From positions 1 to 64,000 of the forward strand of contig NZ_JACXAF010000006.1 in the NCBI RefSeq assembly GCF_014773395.1: 64,000 nucleotides of DNA, read 5' to 3'. Positions 1-8,737 of the stretch are shown in pieces. The DNA is from Neiella litorisoli. GTDB taxonomy: Bacteria > Pseudomonadota > Gammaproteobacteria > Enterobacterales > Neiellaceae. The notes beneath the pieces were generated by a model. It saw only the letters and a list, made by a program, of their open reading frames with translations, had not been told where the DNA came from and searched no databases. The position numbers were made by a program, and so were the translations under genes. The number at the start of each line of letters is the position of its first letter. Position 1 is the first letter of the stretch.

Positions 1-11
1 GCGATTGTGGC

Positions 12-112
12 AAGGATGGTTCAAACTACAAACCATCCTTGAAGGCTATGAGCTAGCCAAGTCTCTTGAGCTCTGAGATGTGATCAAGAGACAGGCCTCG
101 GCGGGGTTTTTA
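12..112 (+). ncRNA. Hairpin-dense stretch, possible small RNA or structured 3' end upstream of ftsB
   Basis: Four hairpins can be drawn back to back. The first is a perfect 10-bp stem (AAGGATGGTT, 12-21, with AACCATCCTT, 31-40). The second is a 5-bp stem (GGCTA 44-48 with TAGCC 54-58). The third is a 9-bp stem (GTCTCTTGA 61-69 with TCAAGAGAC 84-92). The fourth is a short CCTC/GGGG hairpin (96-106) followed by a T-run, which could act as an intrinsic terminator. No ORF covers it. It may be a small RNA, an attenuator, or the structured 3' end of a gene left of the window. I recognise no known RNA family. Confidence 0.35.
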
Positions 113-180
113 CTTTTTCAGTTGGCTATCCTTCTGCAACCTCGCATAATACAGCCAAAGTTAATCGAACCGCCTGCTAC

Positions 181-471
181 ATGCGTTTTGTTACCCCTAT
201 ATTGCTGATCTTGCTTGTGCTGCTGCAGTACCGACTTTGGTTCGGTCGTAACAGCATGCCTGATTATGTTGTCCTAACCGAGCGGGTGGCTGAGCAACAA
301 TTGACCAATGAAAAACTCAAGCGGCGCAATGAGCTGCTATATGCGGAAATTGGCGATCTCAAAAGTGGCCTCGATGCGGTTGAAGAGCGAGCTCGCAACG
401 AACTGGGGCTGATCCGAAAAGATGAAGTGTTCTATCGAATTTATCAGGATCTGGAGGAACCAGATTCATGA
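181..471 (+). CDS. ftsB: Cell division protein FtsB
   Basis: A 96-residue bitopic inner-membrane protein of the FtsQ-FtsB-FtsL divisome subcomplex, close to the 103 residues of the E. coli protein. Residues about 4-21 form one hydrophobic membrane segment. Residues about 30-70 are a charged coiled coil ([20 protein letters not shown]...), and the region ending in [17 protein letters not shown] is typical of FtsB. The start has no clear Shine-Dalgarno sequence. The stop overlaps the ispD start by ATGA, so the two are probably translationally coupled. The ftsB-ispD-ispF order is standard in gammaproteobacteria. Confidence 0.95.
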   Translation: MRFVTPILLILLVLLQYRLWFGRNSMPDYVVLTERVAEQQLTNEKLKRRNELLYAEIGDLKSGLDAVEERARNELGLIRKDEVFYRIYQDLEEPDS

Positions 472-1169
472 ATAACGCCGCCAATCTGGTGGCGGTCATT
501 CCCGCGGCGGGTGTTGGCTCGCGGATGCAGGCTGATTGTCCCAAGCAATATTTAACAATCGATGCGCAGCCTGTGCTGTGGCATAGCGTGATGAAAGTGC
601 TCGCACATCCGCAAGTGACTCGCGCTGTTGTCGCGGTCTCGGCAACTGATCCTTACATCGCCGATATCCAGTGGCCAACTGACAAACCGGTTGATCTGGT
701 CCACGGCGGCAAAGAACGAGCGGATTCGGTACTGGCCGGCATTCGTCACGCCATTGAGCAATGCAATGCCGATTGGGTGCTGGTTCATGATGCGGCCAGA
801 CCTTGTTTGCGAGCGGCCGATCTCTCTCAGCTGATTGCCACTACGCTCAATGCCAACCAAGGCGGTATTTTGGCGGTTCCGGTGCGAGATACCATGAAAC
901 GTGCAACTGGCAGTCGCCAGATTGCGCAAACGGTGGATCGCAATGCGTTATGGCATGCGCAAACGCCGCAAATGTTTCCTGCCGTTCTGCTCGCTGATGC
1001 CTTGACGCAGGCACTAGCGGCAGGCGCCACAGTAACTGACGAAGCTTCTGCGATTGAGTGGCTTGGTCAACAGCCACTATTGGTTGAAGGGCATGCAGAT
1101 AACATTAAAATCACTCACCCCGAAGATTTGGCGCTGGCGCGCTTTTACCTAACCCAGGAGCTTTCATGA
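468..1169 (+). CDS. ispD: 2-C-methyl-D-erythritol 4-phosphate cytidylyltransferase
   Basis: Cytoplasmic enzyme of the MEP isoprenoid pathway that joins MEP and CTP to give CDP-methylerythritol. Its 233 residues are close to the E. coli length of 236. The N-terminal nucleotide-binding loop is visible ([18 protein letters not shown]), as are the HDAARPC and [11 protein letters not shown] motifs. It overlaps ftsB upstream and ispF downstream by 4 bp (ATGA) each, which indicates coupled translation in one operon. Confidence 0.97.
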   Translation: MNNAANLVAVIPAAGVGSRMQADCPKQYLTIDAQPVLWHSVMKVLAHPQVTRAVVAVSATDPYIADIQWPTDKPVDLVHGGKERADSVLAGIRHAIEQCNADWVLVHDAARPCLRAADLSQLIATTLNANQGGILAVPVRDTMKRATGSRQIAQTVDRNALWHAQTPQMFPAVLLADALTQALAAGATVTDEASAIEWLGQQPLLVEGHADNIKITHPEDLALARFYLTQELS

Positions 1170-1639
1170 TTCGTATCGGCCATGGTTTTGATGTTCATAA
1201 ATTTGGTGGCGAAGGCCCGGTGATCATCGGTGGCGTTGCCATTGAGCATGACCAAGGCTTGCTGGCTCACTCCGACGGTGACGTGTTACTCCATGCGATC
1301 AGTGATGCGATTTTGGGCGCCATGGCACTGGGCGATATTGGTCATCACTTTCCCGATACCGATGATGCGTTTAAGGGCGCCGACAGCCGCGAATTATTGC
1401 GCCAGTGTTTTGCGCAGGCCGAGCAAAACGGCTACGTCATCGGCAACTTAGATGCCACCATTGTGGCGCAAGCACCAAAGATGGCGCCGTACATTGAACA
1501 AATGAAGCAACATTTGGCTGATGATTTGAAATGCGGCTTGAATCAGGTCAACGTCAAAGCGACGACCACCGAAAAGCTTGGATACACCGGCCGCAAAGAG
1601 GGAATCGCTGCCCACGCGGTTGTCTTGTTGCAACGATAG
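1166..1639 (+). CDS. ispF: 2-C-methyl-D-erythritol 2,4-cyclodiphosphate synthase
   Basis: Fifth enzyme of the MEP pathway; it cyclises CDP-ME-2-phosphate to MEcPP with release of CMP. At 157 residues it has the family length. The metal-site DVH ([12 protein letters not shown]), the [18 protein letters not shown] segment, [10 protein letters not shown] and the C-terminal [17 protein letters not shown] signature are all present. It starts in an ATGA overlap with ispD, the preceding pathway gene. The truD start follows 10 bp after its stop. Confidence 0.97.
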   Translation: MIRIGHGFDVHKFGGEGPVIIGGVAIEHDQGLLAHSDGDVLLHAISDAILGAMALGDIGHHFPDTDDAFKGADSRELLRQCFAQAEQNGYVIGNLDATIVAQAPKMAPYIEQMKQHLADDLKCGLNQVNVKATTTEKLGYTGRKEGIAAHAVVLLQR

Positions 1640-1649
1640 TCATCGAGTT

Positions 1650-2699
1650 ATGAAGCACTATTCCCTCGACCAATTGGCTTACCGATTTGGCAAGCCAGCT
1701 GAAACGGCCGTGATTCGTCAACAGCCAGAGCACTTTAAAGTGCAAGAGTTGATTCGGGTTGAGCCCGATGGCACTGGCGAACACCTTTGGCTAAACATCC
1801 GCAAGCGCGGCATGAATACTAACTATTTAGCCAAGCAAGTAGCCAAATGGGCTGGCGTTCCAGAGCGCAATGTCAGCCATGCTGGGTTAAAAGACCGGCA
1901 TGCGGTAACCGAACAATGGTTGTCAGTGCAGCTACCCGGCAAGCCGGATCCTGATTTTGCCCAGCTTGAATCAGATGATATTCAAATCATCGCTGGTCAT
2001 CGCCATTCGCAAAAGCTCCGACCGGCGGTATTACTGGCAAACCGATTCGAGCTGCTACTCACCGAGGTAAGCGATCCTCAGGCGGTGATTGAACGATGGC
2101 AGCAAATTACCGCTGGGGTGCCTAATTATTTCGGCGAGCAACGCTTTGGCCATGACTTTGGCAATATTGATAAGGCCAAACAGGTATTTGCTGGCAAGCG
2201 ATTCAAACGTCATTTGCAGGGGCTGTTTTTATCTTCAGCGCGCTCTTGGTTGTTTAACCGCATCGTGAGCAAGCGAGTCGCTGAGCAACAATTAGAAACC
2301 TTGATCGGCGGCGACATGCTGATGTTAGCCGGTAGCCGCAGTCATTTTATGTACCAAGGCGAGGCTGATTTGCCAGAACGCTTAGCATCAGGCGATGTTC
2401 AGTTGACCGCACCATTGTGGGGCGAGGGCTTCGACAACCTACAAGATGACTACCGCCAGTTAGTCCAAAGCGTGATCGACGATGAACCGGAGCTTGCTCA
2501 AGGTTTGGTGGCACAGCGGCTGAAACTGGCATTAAGGCCGCTACTACTGAAACCTGAACATGGTCGAATTGAGCACGTTGAGGAAGGTGTCAAAATCAGC
2601 TTTGTGTTACCGTCTGGTTCCTTCGCAACCAGTATTCTTCGCGAATTAGTGTCCTATCAGGATGTTTCAGGGAGTGCCCATGCAGATCTTGGTGAGTAA
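1650..2699 (+). CDS. truD: tRNA pseudouridine(13) synthase TruD
   Basis: Converts U13 of certain tRNAs to pseudouridine. The reading frame is open upstream into ispF, but the ATG at 1650 ([14 protein letters not shown]...) gives a 349-residue protein that matches the usual TruD length and N-terminus. The family motif GLKDRHAVT lies at residues 79-87, with Asp82 as the expected catalytic aspartate. The C-terminus ends in the family-like SILRELV segment, and its last 20 bp overlap surE. Confidence 0.95.
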   Translation: MKHYSLDQLAYRFGKPAETAVIRQQPEHFKVQELIRVEPDGTGEHLWLNIRKRGMNTNYLAKQVAKWAGVPERNVSHAGLKDRHAVTEQWLSVQLPGKPDPDFAQLESDDIQIIAGHRHSQKLRPAVLLANRFELLLTEVSDPQAVIERWQQITAGVPNYFGEQRFGHDFGNIDKAKQVFAGKRFKRHLQGLFLSSARSWLFNRIVSKRVAEQQLETLIGGDMLMLAGSRSHFMYQGEADLPERLASGDVQLTAPLWGEGFDNLQDDYRQLVQSVIDDEPELAQGLVAQRLKLALRPLLLKPEHGRIEHVEEGVKISFVLPSGSFATSILRELVSYQDVSGSAHADLGE

Positions 2700-3444
2700 T
2701 GATGATGGCGTGCAGGCGCCGGGAATCGCCGCGCTAGAGCAAGCGTTATCGGCGATGGTAGGTGTTTCTGAAGTGATGGTTGTAGCGCCCGATCGCAACT
2801 GTAGTGGCGCTTCTAACTCGCTGACTTTGGAAAATCCGCTGCGCACCCAAACGCTAGCGAACGGCTATGTCTCGGTCAAAGGCACGCCGACAGACTGCGT
2901 CCATCTGGCGATTAACGAATTACTGCCAGAGCTGCCTAGTTTGGTGGTCAGTGGTATTAACGCTGGCGCCAATCTTGGTGATGATGTGATTTATTCGGGT
3001 ACTGTCGCAGCAGCCACAGAGGGCCGTTTTCTCGGCTTGCCGGCGATTGCTGTATCGCAGTGCGCTCGGGAGCCTAAACACTATGACACGGCAGCCAAAG
3101 TGGCCGCTCAAGTGGTTGCCCAACTGATCAAGTCACCGCTAGAATCGGACCAAATTATTAACGTCAATGTGCCGGATTTACCGTTTGAGCAATTGCGCGG
3201 TTTTAAAGTCACTCGACTTGGCAGCCGCCATCGCGCGGAGCACATGATCCGGACGACCGATCCTGCTGGCCGAGAAATCTTCTGGCTTGGTCCTCCGGGT
3301 GAAAAAGCTGATGCCGGTGAAGGCACTGATTTTCATGCCATTGACAATGGTTATGTATCGATTACGCCGATCAAGGTCGACTTGACTGCCCATCGGCAAC
3401 TACCAGCGCTCAAAGCATGGGCGAGCCAATTAACACTGGAATGA
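2680..3444 (+). CDS. surE: 5'/3'-nucleotidase SurE
   Basis: Metal-dependent nucleoside monophosphatase linked to stationary-phase survival. The start at 2680 ([10 protein letters not shown]) has an AGGGAG ribosome site 6 bases upstream and lies inside the end of truD. The metal-binding DD ([11 protein letters not shown]), [16 protein letters not shown] and [22 protein letters not shown] motifs are intact. The 254 residues agree with the family. The adjacent pcm, nlpD and rpoS genes form the classic stationary-phase cluster. Confidence 0.97.
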   Translation: MQILVSNDDGVQAPGIAALEQALSAMVGVSEVMVVAPDRNCSGASNSLTLENPLRTQTLANGYVSVKGTPTDCVHLAINELLPELPSLVVSGINAGANLGDDVIYSGTVAAATEGRFLGLPAIAVSQCAREPKHYDTAAKVAAQVVAQLIKSPLESDQIINVNVPDLPFEQLRGFKVTRLGSRHRAEHMIRTTDPAGREIFWLGPPGEKADAGEGTDFHAIDNGYVSITPIKVDLTAHRQLPALKAWASQLTLE

Positions 3445-4085
3445 TGAAACAATTGAACGCTATGTCGCGGAATGGACTGCGCCTCGCCAACCTACTGCAG
3501 GAGCAAGGGATCAACGATCAGGCAGTGCTAAAAGCGATTGCCATGGTGCCACGAGAGCATTTTGTCGAGTCGATTTTGGGCCACAAAGCCTATGAGAATA
3601 CGGCATTGCCGATTGGCCAAGGACAAACCATCTCGCAACCCTATATTGTTGCTCGCATGACCGAGCTGCTGCTGCAAACCGCACCACAGTCGGTACTTGA
3701 AATTGGCACCGGCTCGGGTTATCAGACTGCGATCCTTGCTGCCCTGGGGCTCAAAGTGTTTAGCGTTGAGCGCATTCGCTCGCTGCAATGGCAAGCGCGG
3801 CGACGCCTCACTCAACTTGATTTGCATGGGGTGTCTTTACGTCACGGTGATGGTTGGCAAGGCTGGCAAAGTAAAGGGCCATTCGACGCCATTATTGTTA
3901 CCGCTGCAGCAGCACAAGTGCCCGAAGCGCTGAAAATGCAGTTGAATGTTGGCGGAAGATTGGTGATCCCGGTTGGCGAAGCGCAGCAAGCGTTGTACAT
4001 TATCGACCGACACGAAGACGGATTTTCAGAACAAGTGATTGAAGCCGTTCGCTTTGTACCTTTGGTGCCCGGAGATTTAGCATGA
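3441..4085 (+). CDS. pcm: Protein-L-isoaspartate O-methyltransferase
   Basis: SAM-dependent repair enzyme that methylates isoaspartyl residues in aged proteins. The ATG at 3441 overlaps the surE stop, giving 214 residues against 208 in E. coli. A longer reading from 3417 is open but would overlap surE more and does not fit the family N-terminus. The Rossmann SAM loop ([16 protein letters not shown]), the VPREHFV N-terminal motif and GGRLVIPVG are visible. The stop overlaps yqaA by ATGA. Confidence 0.95.
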   Translation: MMKQLNAMSRNGLRLANLLQEQGINDQAVLKAIAMVPREHFVESILGHKAYENTALPIGQGQTISQPYIVARMTELLLQTAPQSVLEIGTGSGYQTAILAALGLKVFSVERIRSLQWQARRRLTQLDLHGVSLRHGDGWQGWQSKGPFDAIIVTAAAAQVPEALKMQLNVGGRLVIPVGEAQQALYIIDRHEDGFSEQVIEAVRFVPLVPGDLA

Positions 4086-4663
4086 AGATATTCACAGGGA
4101 TGTATGATTGGGTGATGACCAAAGTTCAGCACCGTCATGCGCCGTCTTATCTCGCCGCTCTTAGTTTTACCGAATCGGTTATTTTTCCCATTCCGCCCGA
4201 TGTCATGCTGGCGCCTATGTCGTTGGCGCAAACGGCAAAAGCCTGGCGCTATGCCGCCATTACCACAATCGCCTCCATTATTGGCGGTGCATTGGGCTAT
4301 TTGCTCGGCTATCTATTGTTCGATCCGTTGGTGGTTCCTGTGCTCGAATCGATGGGCAAAATGGACAAGTTCAACTTAGTGGTCGATTGGTTTGAACAAT
4401 ATGGCGTTTGGGTGGTGTTCATTGCCGGCTTCTCACCAATACCCTACAAACTGTTCACGGTCGGCGCTGGGGTCCTCAGTATGGCCTTTTTGCCCTTTAT
4501 GCTGGCGTCTGCAGTGGGGCGGGGCATGCGGTTTTTCTTGGTTGCCGGGCTCATGGTATGGGGCGGCGCCGCAATGGAGCAAAAATTAAGACAGTATGTT
4601 GAAGTGCTTGGTTGGTTGGTTGTGGCAGCTGGCGTGGCATTGTACTTGGTGCTCAAGCACTAA
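4082..4663 (+). CDS. yqaA: YqaA-type DedA/VTT-family inner-membrane protein
   Basis: A 193-residue multi-spanning membrane protein of the DedA-like (VTT/SNARE-associated) superfamily. Its N-terminus has the conserved acidic-proline reentrant region ([17 protein letters not shown]), followed by several hydrophobic segments and a central [15 protein letters not shown] motif typical of YqaA. DedA-like proteins are implicated in lipid scrambling and membrane homeostasis; the role of YqaA is not settled. It lies between pcm and nlpD as in many gammaproteobacteria. Confidence 0.88.
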   Translation: MKIFTGMYDWVMTKVQHRHAPSYLAALSFTESVIFPIPPDVMLAPMSLAQTAKAWRYAAITTIASIIGGALGYLLGYLLFDPLVVPVLESMGKMDKFNLVVDWFEQYGVWVVFIAGFSPIPYKLFTVGAGVLSMAFLPFMLASAVGRGMRFFLVAGLMVWGGAAMEQKLRQYVEVLGWLVVAAGVALYLVLKH

Positions 4664-4682
4664 ACGTTGGCGGGAGATCTTG

Positions 4683-5525
4683 TTGAACTCACTGAAAGCC
4701 ATAACATTACTATGGTTAATATGGTGTTTGGGGTTGGTTGGCTGTGCCAGCCAATCACAAAATCCTGCCCCTGTGAGATCAATCACAAAAGATTATTCGC
4801 AACAGTATCAGACCAAAATTACTGCCTCTAGCTATCAAGTGAAGTCGGGTGATACGCTTTTTTCCATTGCTTGGGCGTCCGGCCAAGACTACAAAAATCT
4901 GATAGAAATTAACGATATAAAACCGCCGTATACAATTTTTCCGGGACAGACATTAAAACTGCGGGGAAAATCTAATAATTCCTCTGTTAGTCGAAAAAAG
5001 ACTGATCGGTCAAATACTTCAACTCACCAACTAAAAAACATAGACAGTCGTCATAAAAATGACGTTGACTCGACTTCCTCGCAGGGATATCGTCAAGTCA
5101 AGGCTGGTCAAGAAAGAAGCAGTACGGCTCAGACCAAACCGCGCCCATATGGACGTGTTAAACAGTGGCTTTGGCCCACCAAAGGAACCGTGTCGGGACA
5201 GTTTTCGGCATCCTCCCTTGGCTCTAAAGGCATTGATATAAAAGGTAAATTTGGTCAAGCTATAACCGCTTCTGCTGAAGGAAAGGTGGTCTACGCCGGG
5301 TCTGGACTGCGTGGTTATGGTGAACTCATCATCATCAAACATTCCGACGAATTCCTCAGCGCTTATGCCCATAACAGTGTCATTCGTGTCACTGAAGGAC
5401 AATGGGTTAAGGCTGGTCAATTGATTGCCAATATGGGTAGTACGGGGACCGATTCGGTCAAGCTGCACTTTGAAATTCGTTACAAAGGAAAGCCGGTTGA
5501 CCCCACGAAATATCTACCTAAATAG
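4683..5525 (+). CDS. nlpD: Murein hydrolase activator NlpD (LysM-M23 lipoprotein)
   Basis: An outer-membrane lipoprotein that activates periplasmic amidases during cell separation. The best start is TTG at 4683, with GGGAG six bases upstream. This gives a signal peptide ending in the lipobox LVGC, then a LysM domain (about residues 50-95, YQVKSGDTLFSIAW), a polar linker and a C-terminal LytM/M23 domain. The expected HxGxD zinc motif is replaced (SKGIDIKG), so it is a non-catalytic LytM domain, as in E. coli NlpD. It is 280 residues, shorter than E. coli NlpD because of a shorter linker. rpoS follows after 80 bp. Confidence 0.93.
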   Translation: MNSLKAITLLWLIWCLGLVGCASQSQNPAPVRSITKDYSQQYQTKITASSYQVKSGDTLFSIAWASGQDYKNLIEINDIKPPYTIFPGQTLKLRGKSNNSSVSRKKTDRSNTSTHQLKNIDSRHKNDVDSTSSQGYRQVKAGQERSSTAQTKPRPYGRVKQWLWPTKGTVSGQFSASSLGSKGIDIKGKFGQAITASAEGKVVYAGSGLRGYGELIIIKHSDEFLSAYAHNSVIRVTEGQWVKAGQLIANMGSTGTDSVKLHFEIRYKGKPVDPTKYLPK

Positions 5526-5605
5526 GGCGGTCTGTTGGAGCGGGGGCTCCGTATGCAAGGTAGCACTACAAAAATACATAGGGATATAAGGTTGGGAGAA
5601 TGGGT

Positions 5606-6592
5606 ATGACTCAAGAAGCACAGGCAGTCACTTTAGAAGATGACATCCACGAGCAAGAACAGGCGTTTGAACCATCAGAAGCAGAATTAAAACGCACTAA
5701 CTCCAAAGGTAGAGAATCGCTATTAAGCGACGAAGTCACACAACAAGATTTACAAAAAAACCTCGATGCCACTCAGCTTTACTTAAGCGAAATCGGCTTC
5801 TCGCCACTATTGACCGCTGCCGAAGAAGTATTTTTTGCCCGCCGTGCGCTCAAAGGCGATGAGCGAGCAAGAAAGCGGATGATCGAAAGTAATCTGCGAC
5901 TGGTGGTGAAAATTGCCAGACGCTACAACAATCGCGGTCTGACGCTGTTAGACCTGATTGAAGAAGGCAACTTAGGCTTGATCCGAGCCGTTGAGAAATT
6001 CGACCCAGAGCGTGGGTTCCGCTTTTCAACGTACGCCACTTGGTGGATTCGCCAAACCATTGAGCGGGCCATTATGAACCAGACCCGCACCATTCGTCTG
6101 CCGATTCATGTGGTGAAAGAATTAAACGTCTATTTGCGGACTGCTCGTGAACTGGCGCAGTCGCTTGACCATGAGCCAACCGCTGAAGAAATCGCCATTA
6201 AATTGGATAAGCCGGTTGAAGATGTCAGCCGCATGCTGCGGCTAAACGAGAAAATCAGCTCGGTCGACACGCCAATCGGTGGTGGTAACGACAAAGCGCT
6301 GCTCGATGTCATTGCTGATGAAAACGACGCTGGCCCTGAAGAGCGCCTGCAAGATTCAGATATGCAGCGCAACATTGTTCGTTGGCTGGAAGATTTGAAT
6401 CCCAAACAACGGGAAGTGTTGGCTCGCCGCTTTGGCCTGCTTGGTTATGAGCCATCAACGTTGGAAGATGTTGGTTCAGAAATCGGTCTGACCCGAGAGC
6501 GAGTTCGCCAAATCCAAGTCGAGGCACTGCGACGCCTGCGCGATGTGCTCAGCAAAAATGGTCTGTCGGTGGAATCGCTGTTTAAAGCATAA
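5606..6592 (+). CDS. rpoS: RNA polymerase sigma factor RpoS
   Basis: Stationary-phase and general-stress sigma factor. Region 1.2/2 ([21 protein letters not shown]), region 2.4 ([29 protein letters not shown]), region 3 and the region 4.2 helix-turn-helix ([27 protein letters not shown]) are all complete. Of two in-frame ATGs, the one at 5606 has GGGAG seven bases upstream and gives 328 residues; the one at 5600 is too close to the ribosome site. In many gammaproteobacteria rpoS is transcribed partly from within nlpD. A strong terminator follows. Confidence 0.97.
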   Translation: MTQEAQAVTLEDDIHEQEQAFEPSEAELKRTNSKGRESLLSDEVTQQDLQKNLDATQLYLSEIGFSPLLTAAEEVFFARRALKGDERARKRMIESNLRLVVKIARRYNNRGLTLLDLIEEGNLGLIRAVEKFDPERGFRFSTYATWWIRQTIERAIMNQTRTIRLPIHVVKELNVYLRTARELAQSLDHEPTAEEIAIKLDKPVEDVSRMLRLNEKISSVDTPIGGGNDKALLDVIADENDAGPEERLQDSDMQRNIVRWLEDLNPKQREVLARRFGLLGYEPSTLEDVGSEIGLTRERVRQIQVEALRRLRDVLSKNGLSVESLFKA

Positions 6593-6614
6593 CCACCATC
6601 AGGGCAACAACACC

Positions 6615-6640
6615 AAAAGGGAGCAATTGCTCCCTTTTTT
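6615..6640 (+). terminator. Intrinsic terminator of rpoS
   Basis: Perfect stem AAAAGGGAGCAA/TTGCTCCCTTTT followed by a T-run, 22 bp after the rpoS stop. The symmetric A/T flanks could let it also serve the convergent gcvR-like gene. Confidence 0.85.
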
Positions 6641-6660
6641 GTGACCATCAGTGGTAGCGG

Positions 6661-7158
6661 TTACACCACAGTAACAACCATATCTTCGGCAATGCCCTCC
6701 AGCTCTTCGGCAAGCTCTTCGCTTGTTCGGCTGTTTGGTACTTTCAACATCAGACGCGCGGTGAAGACGCTGCGGCCTAATTCAGCAACGCCAATGCGCT
6801 GACAATCCATATCGACCAACTCAATACTCTCGGAATCTAATACCTGAGTGATCTCATTGACGATGCCGGCTCTATCGCTTGAATCAACCACCATTTCGAC
6901 AATGGAGCTTGGTGGCGGTGTTGGCTCTCCTTCGGAAAATACCGCGCATATTGCGGGCTCGTTATTAAAGATGTCTTTGAGGGGCTGAACTTGAGGTTGC
7001 GGCAGTTCTACTTTGATTAAGGCTGAAATCTGATCGTCGAGGTGGTTGACCTTACTGGTGAGCCATTTGCCACCGAGTTCATGGGTCTTCGCCGCAAGAT
7101 CTTTTAACAGACCAGGTCTGTTGTTTCCCATCAGGGATGCTACAAGAATTGCGCTCAT
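6661..7158 (-). CDS. GcvR-like tandem ACT-domain protein
   Basis: A 165-residue cytoplasmic protein with two ACT-type ligand-binding domains. The first is about residues 3-75 (ILVASLMGNNRPGLLKDLAAKTHELGGKWL). The second is about residues 88-160 (VEMVVDSSDRAGIVNEITQVLDSESIELVDM). This layout matches GcvR, the glycine cleavage system repressor that acts through GcvA, and related two-ACT proteins. No DNA-binding domain is present and no gcv gene is nearby, so the GcvR role is inferred from family only. It is convergent with rpoS and divergent from the OFA transporter gene. Confidence 0.75.
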   Translation of the reverse strand: MSAILVASLMGNNRPGLLKDLAAKTHELGGKWLTSKVNHLDDQISALIKVELPQPQVQPLKDIFNNEPAICAVFSEGEPTPPPSSIVEMVVDSSDRAGIVNEITQVLDSESIELVDMDCQRIGVAELGRSVFTARLMLKVPNSRTSEELAEELEGIAEDMVVTVV

Positions 7159-7368
7159 AAATAGCTCTTTGTTAATTATATGTTAATGAAGCTTGCTTTT
7201 CTGGGTGCTTATTCGGCCGCCAAATCCGTTCCTCTCGGCTCATCAATGACTTTACCAAGCACAAAATCACTATGATTGAAGTGCTATGACGACTTATTGA
7301 TCACCGTCAATTAACAAAATCGCAACCAATATAAAGTGCCATTAACAAAATTTATCTGGAGATAACAA

Positions 7369-8652
7369 ATGAAAAATCGCTGGCTCATTGCCGCATCGGC
7401 GGTAGGTGTTCATGCTTCGATTGGCTCTGTGTATGCGTTCAGCGTATTTAAAAAGCCATTGGGTCAACTGATTGAGACTGCAACCAACAACGAAATTGCG
7501 TTGACGTTCAGCTTGGCTATTTTCTTCTTGGGTATGGCTGCGGCCATCATGGGCCACTTTGTTGAGAAGCATGGTCCTCGTAAAGCCGGTATTTTGTCGG
7601 CCAGCTTCTTTGGTGGCGGCTTACTGGTAGCGGGTCTCGGCGCGGCCATGGAGAATCTCTACATCATTTGGCTTGGTTACGGTGTGCTCGGTGGTATTGG
7701 TCTTGGTATTGGATACATCACACCGGTATCGACGCTGGTTAAATGGTTCCCTGACCGTCGTGGTTTAGCAACCGGCCTGGCCATCATGGGCTTTGGTTTT
7801 GGTGCCATGATTGGTGCACCTGTATTTAACTTCATCATTGAATACTTCGGTGTGCAAAACGGTGGTATTGCCAACACTTGGTTCATCATGGGTGTGGTTT
7901 ACATCGTGGTGATGATGTCTTCTGCGCTGTATCTTGAGCGCCCACCACAAGGGTGGATGCCTGCTCACATGAAAGAGGCCATCGAGTCTGGCAAACAGAA
8001 GAAAGTAGACGATTTGTCGCAACAAACGGCCAACGAAGCAGTTAAAACTGGTCCATTCTGGGGCTTGTGGGTGATGATGTTCATCAACATCTCTTGCGGT
8101 ATCGGGGTGATTTACTCCGCGTCGCCATTGGCGCAAGAAAGCATTGGTTTGAGCGCAGCAGAAGCGGCCGCTGTGGTTGGTCTGATGTCACTCTTTAACG
8201 GTCTAGGCCGGATTGGCTGGGCATCATTCTCAGATGTGCTGGGCCGTGGTCAGACGTACATGACGTTCTTCCTAATCCAAATCGTGGCCTTCATGATTTT
8301 GCCAAACATCACCAGTGTGTTGTTGTTCCAAATCGTGCTGTACACCATTTTGACCTGTTACGGTGGCGGTTTCGCAACATTGCCAGCATTTATTGGCGAC
8401 CTGTTTGGTACCAAAGAGCTGGGTGCGATTCACGGTTACGTATTGACTGCATGGGCTGCCGCTGGTTTGGCTGGTCCGCAAATCAACGCATACCTGCACA
8501 CCTTGACCGGCTCTTACGAGCTAACCTTGTACATCTTTGCTGGTGCCTTTGTTGTTGCGTTAGCAACCTCGTTGATGATGATGAGCTACATCAAACGAGC
8601 ACGCGCAGCGAAAGACCAAGAAGAAGCCGAAGGAAATGTTGCGGTCGCATAA
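7369..8652 (+). CDS. OFA-family MFS transporter
   Basis: A 427-residue 12-segment major facilitator of the oxalate:formate antiporter (OFA) family. The N-terminus (ASIGSVYAFSVFKKPLG) and the segment YITPVSTLVKWFPDRRGLATGLAIMGFGFGA are family hallmarks. Members exchange or symport small mono- and dicarboxylates such as oxalate, formate or pyruvate; the substrate cannot be read from sequence. The ATG has TCTGGAGATAACAA upstream (GGAGA). It is a single-gene unit ending at a terminator, divergent from the ACT-domain gene across a 210-bp gap in which I see nothing specific. Confidence 0.85.
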   Translation: MKNRWLIAASAVGVHASIGSVYAFSVFKKPLGQLIETATNNEIALTFSLAIFFLGMAAAIMGHFVEKHGPRKAGILSASFFGGGLLVAGLGAAMENLYIIWLGYGVLGGIGLGIGYITPVSTLVKWFPDRRGLATGLAIMGFGFGAMIGAPVFNFIIEYFGVQNGGIANTWFIMGVVYIVVMMSSALYLERPPQGWMPAHMKEAIESGKQKKVDDLSQQTANEAVKTGPFWGLWVMMFINISCGIGVIYSASPLAQESIGLSAAEAAAVVGLMSLFNGLGRIGWASFSDVLGRGQTYMTFFLIQIVAFMILPNITSVLLFQIVLYTILTCYGGGFATLPAFIGDLFGTKELGAIHGYVLTAWAAAGLAGPQINAYLHTLTGSYELTLYIFAGAFVVALATSLMMMSYIKRARAAKDQEEAEGNVAVA

Positions 8653-8674
8653 TGGCCATAACTTCCAACGCAAT

Positions 8675-8700
8675 GAGCCGACCTTTGGGTCGGCTTTTTG
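8675..8700 (+). terminator. Intrinsic terminator after OFA transporter
   Basis: Stem AGCCGACC/GGTCGGCT with a short loop and a T-run, 23 bp after the stop codon. Confidence 0.85.
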
Positions 8701-8737
8701 CTATCTGAGAAAGGTGAATTATCAACAGAGCTAAGTA

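Noticed and set aside
4596-4682. Upstream in-frame extension of nlpD to an ATG at 4596
   Set aside because: It would overlap yqaA by 68 bp and put a non-signal sequence ahead of a clear lipoprotein signal; TTG 4683 has a well-placed ribosome site.
4683-5525. NlpD considered a broken peptidase because its LytM zinc motif is lost
   Set aside because: A degenerate LytM domain is normal for NlpD, which activates amidases and is not itself a hydrolase.
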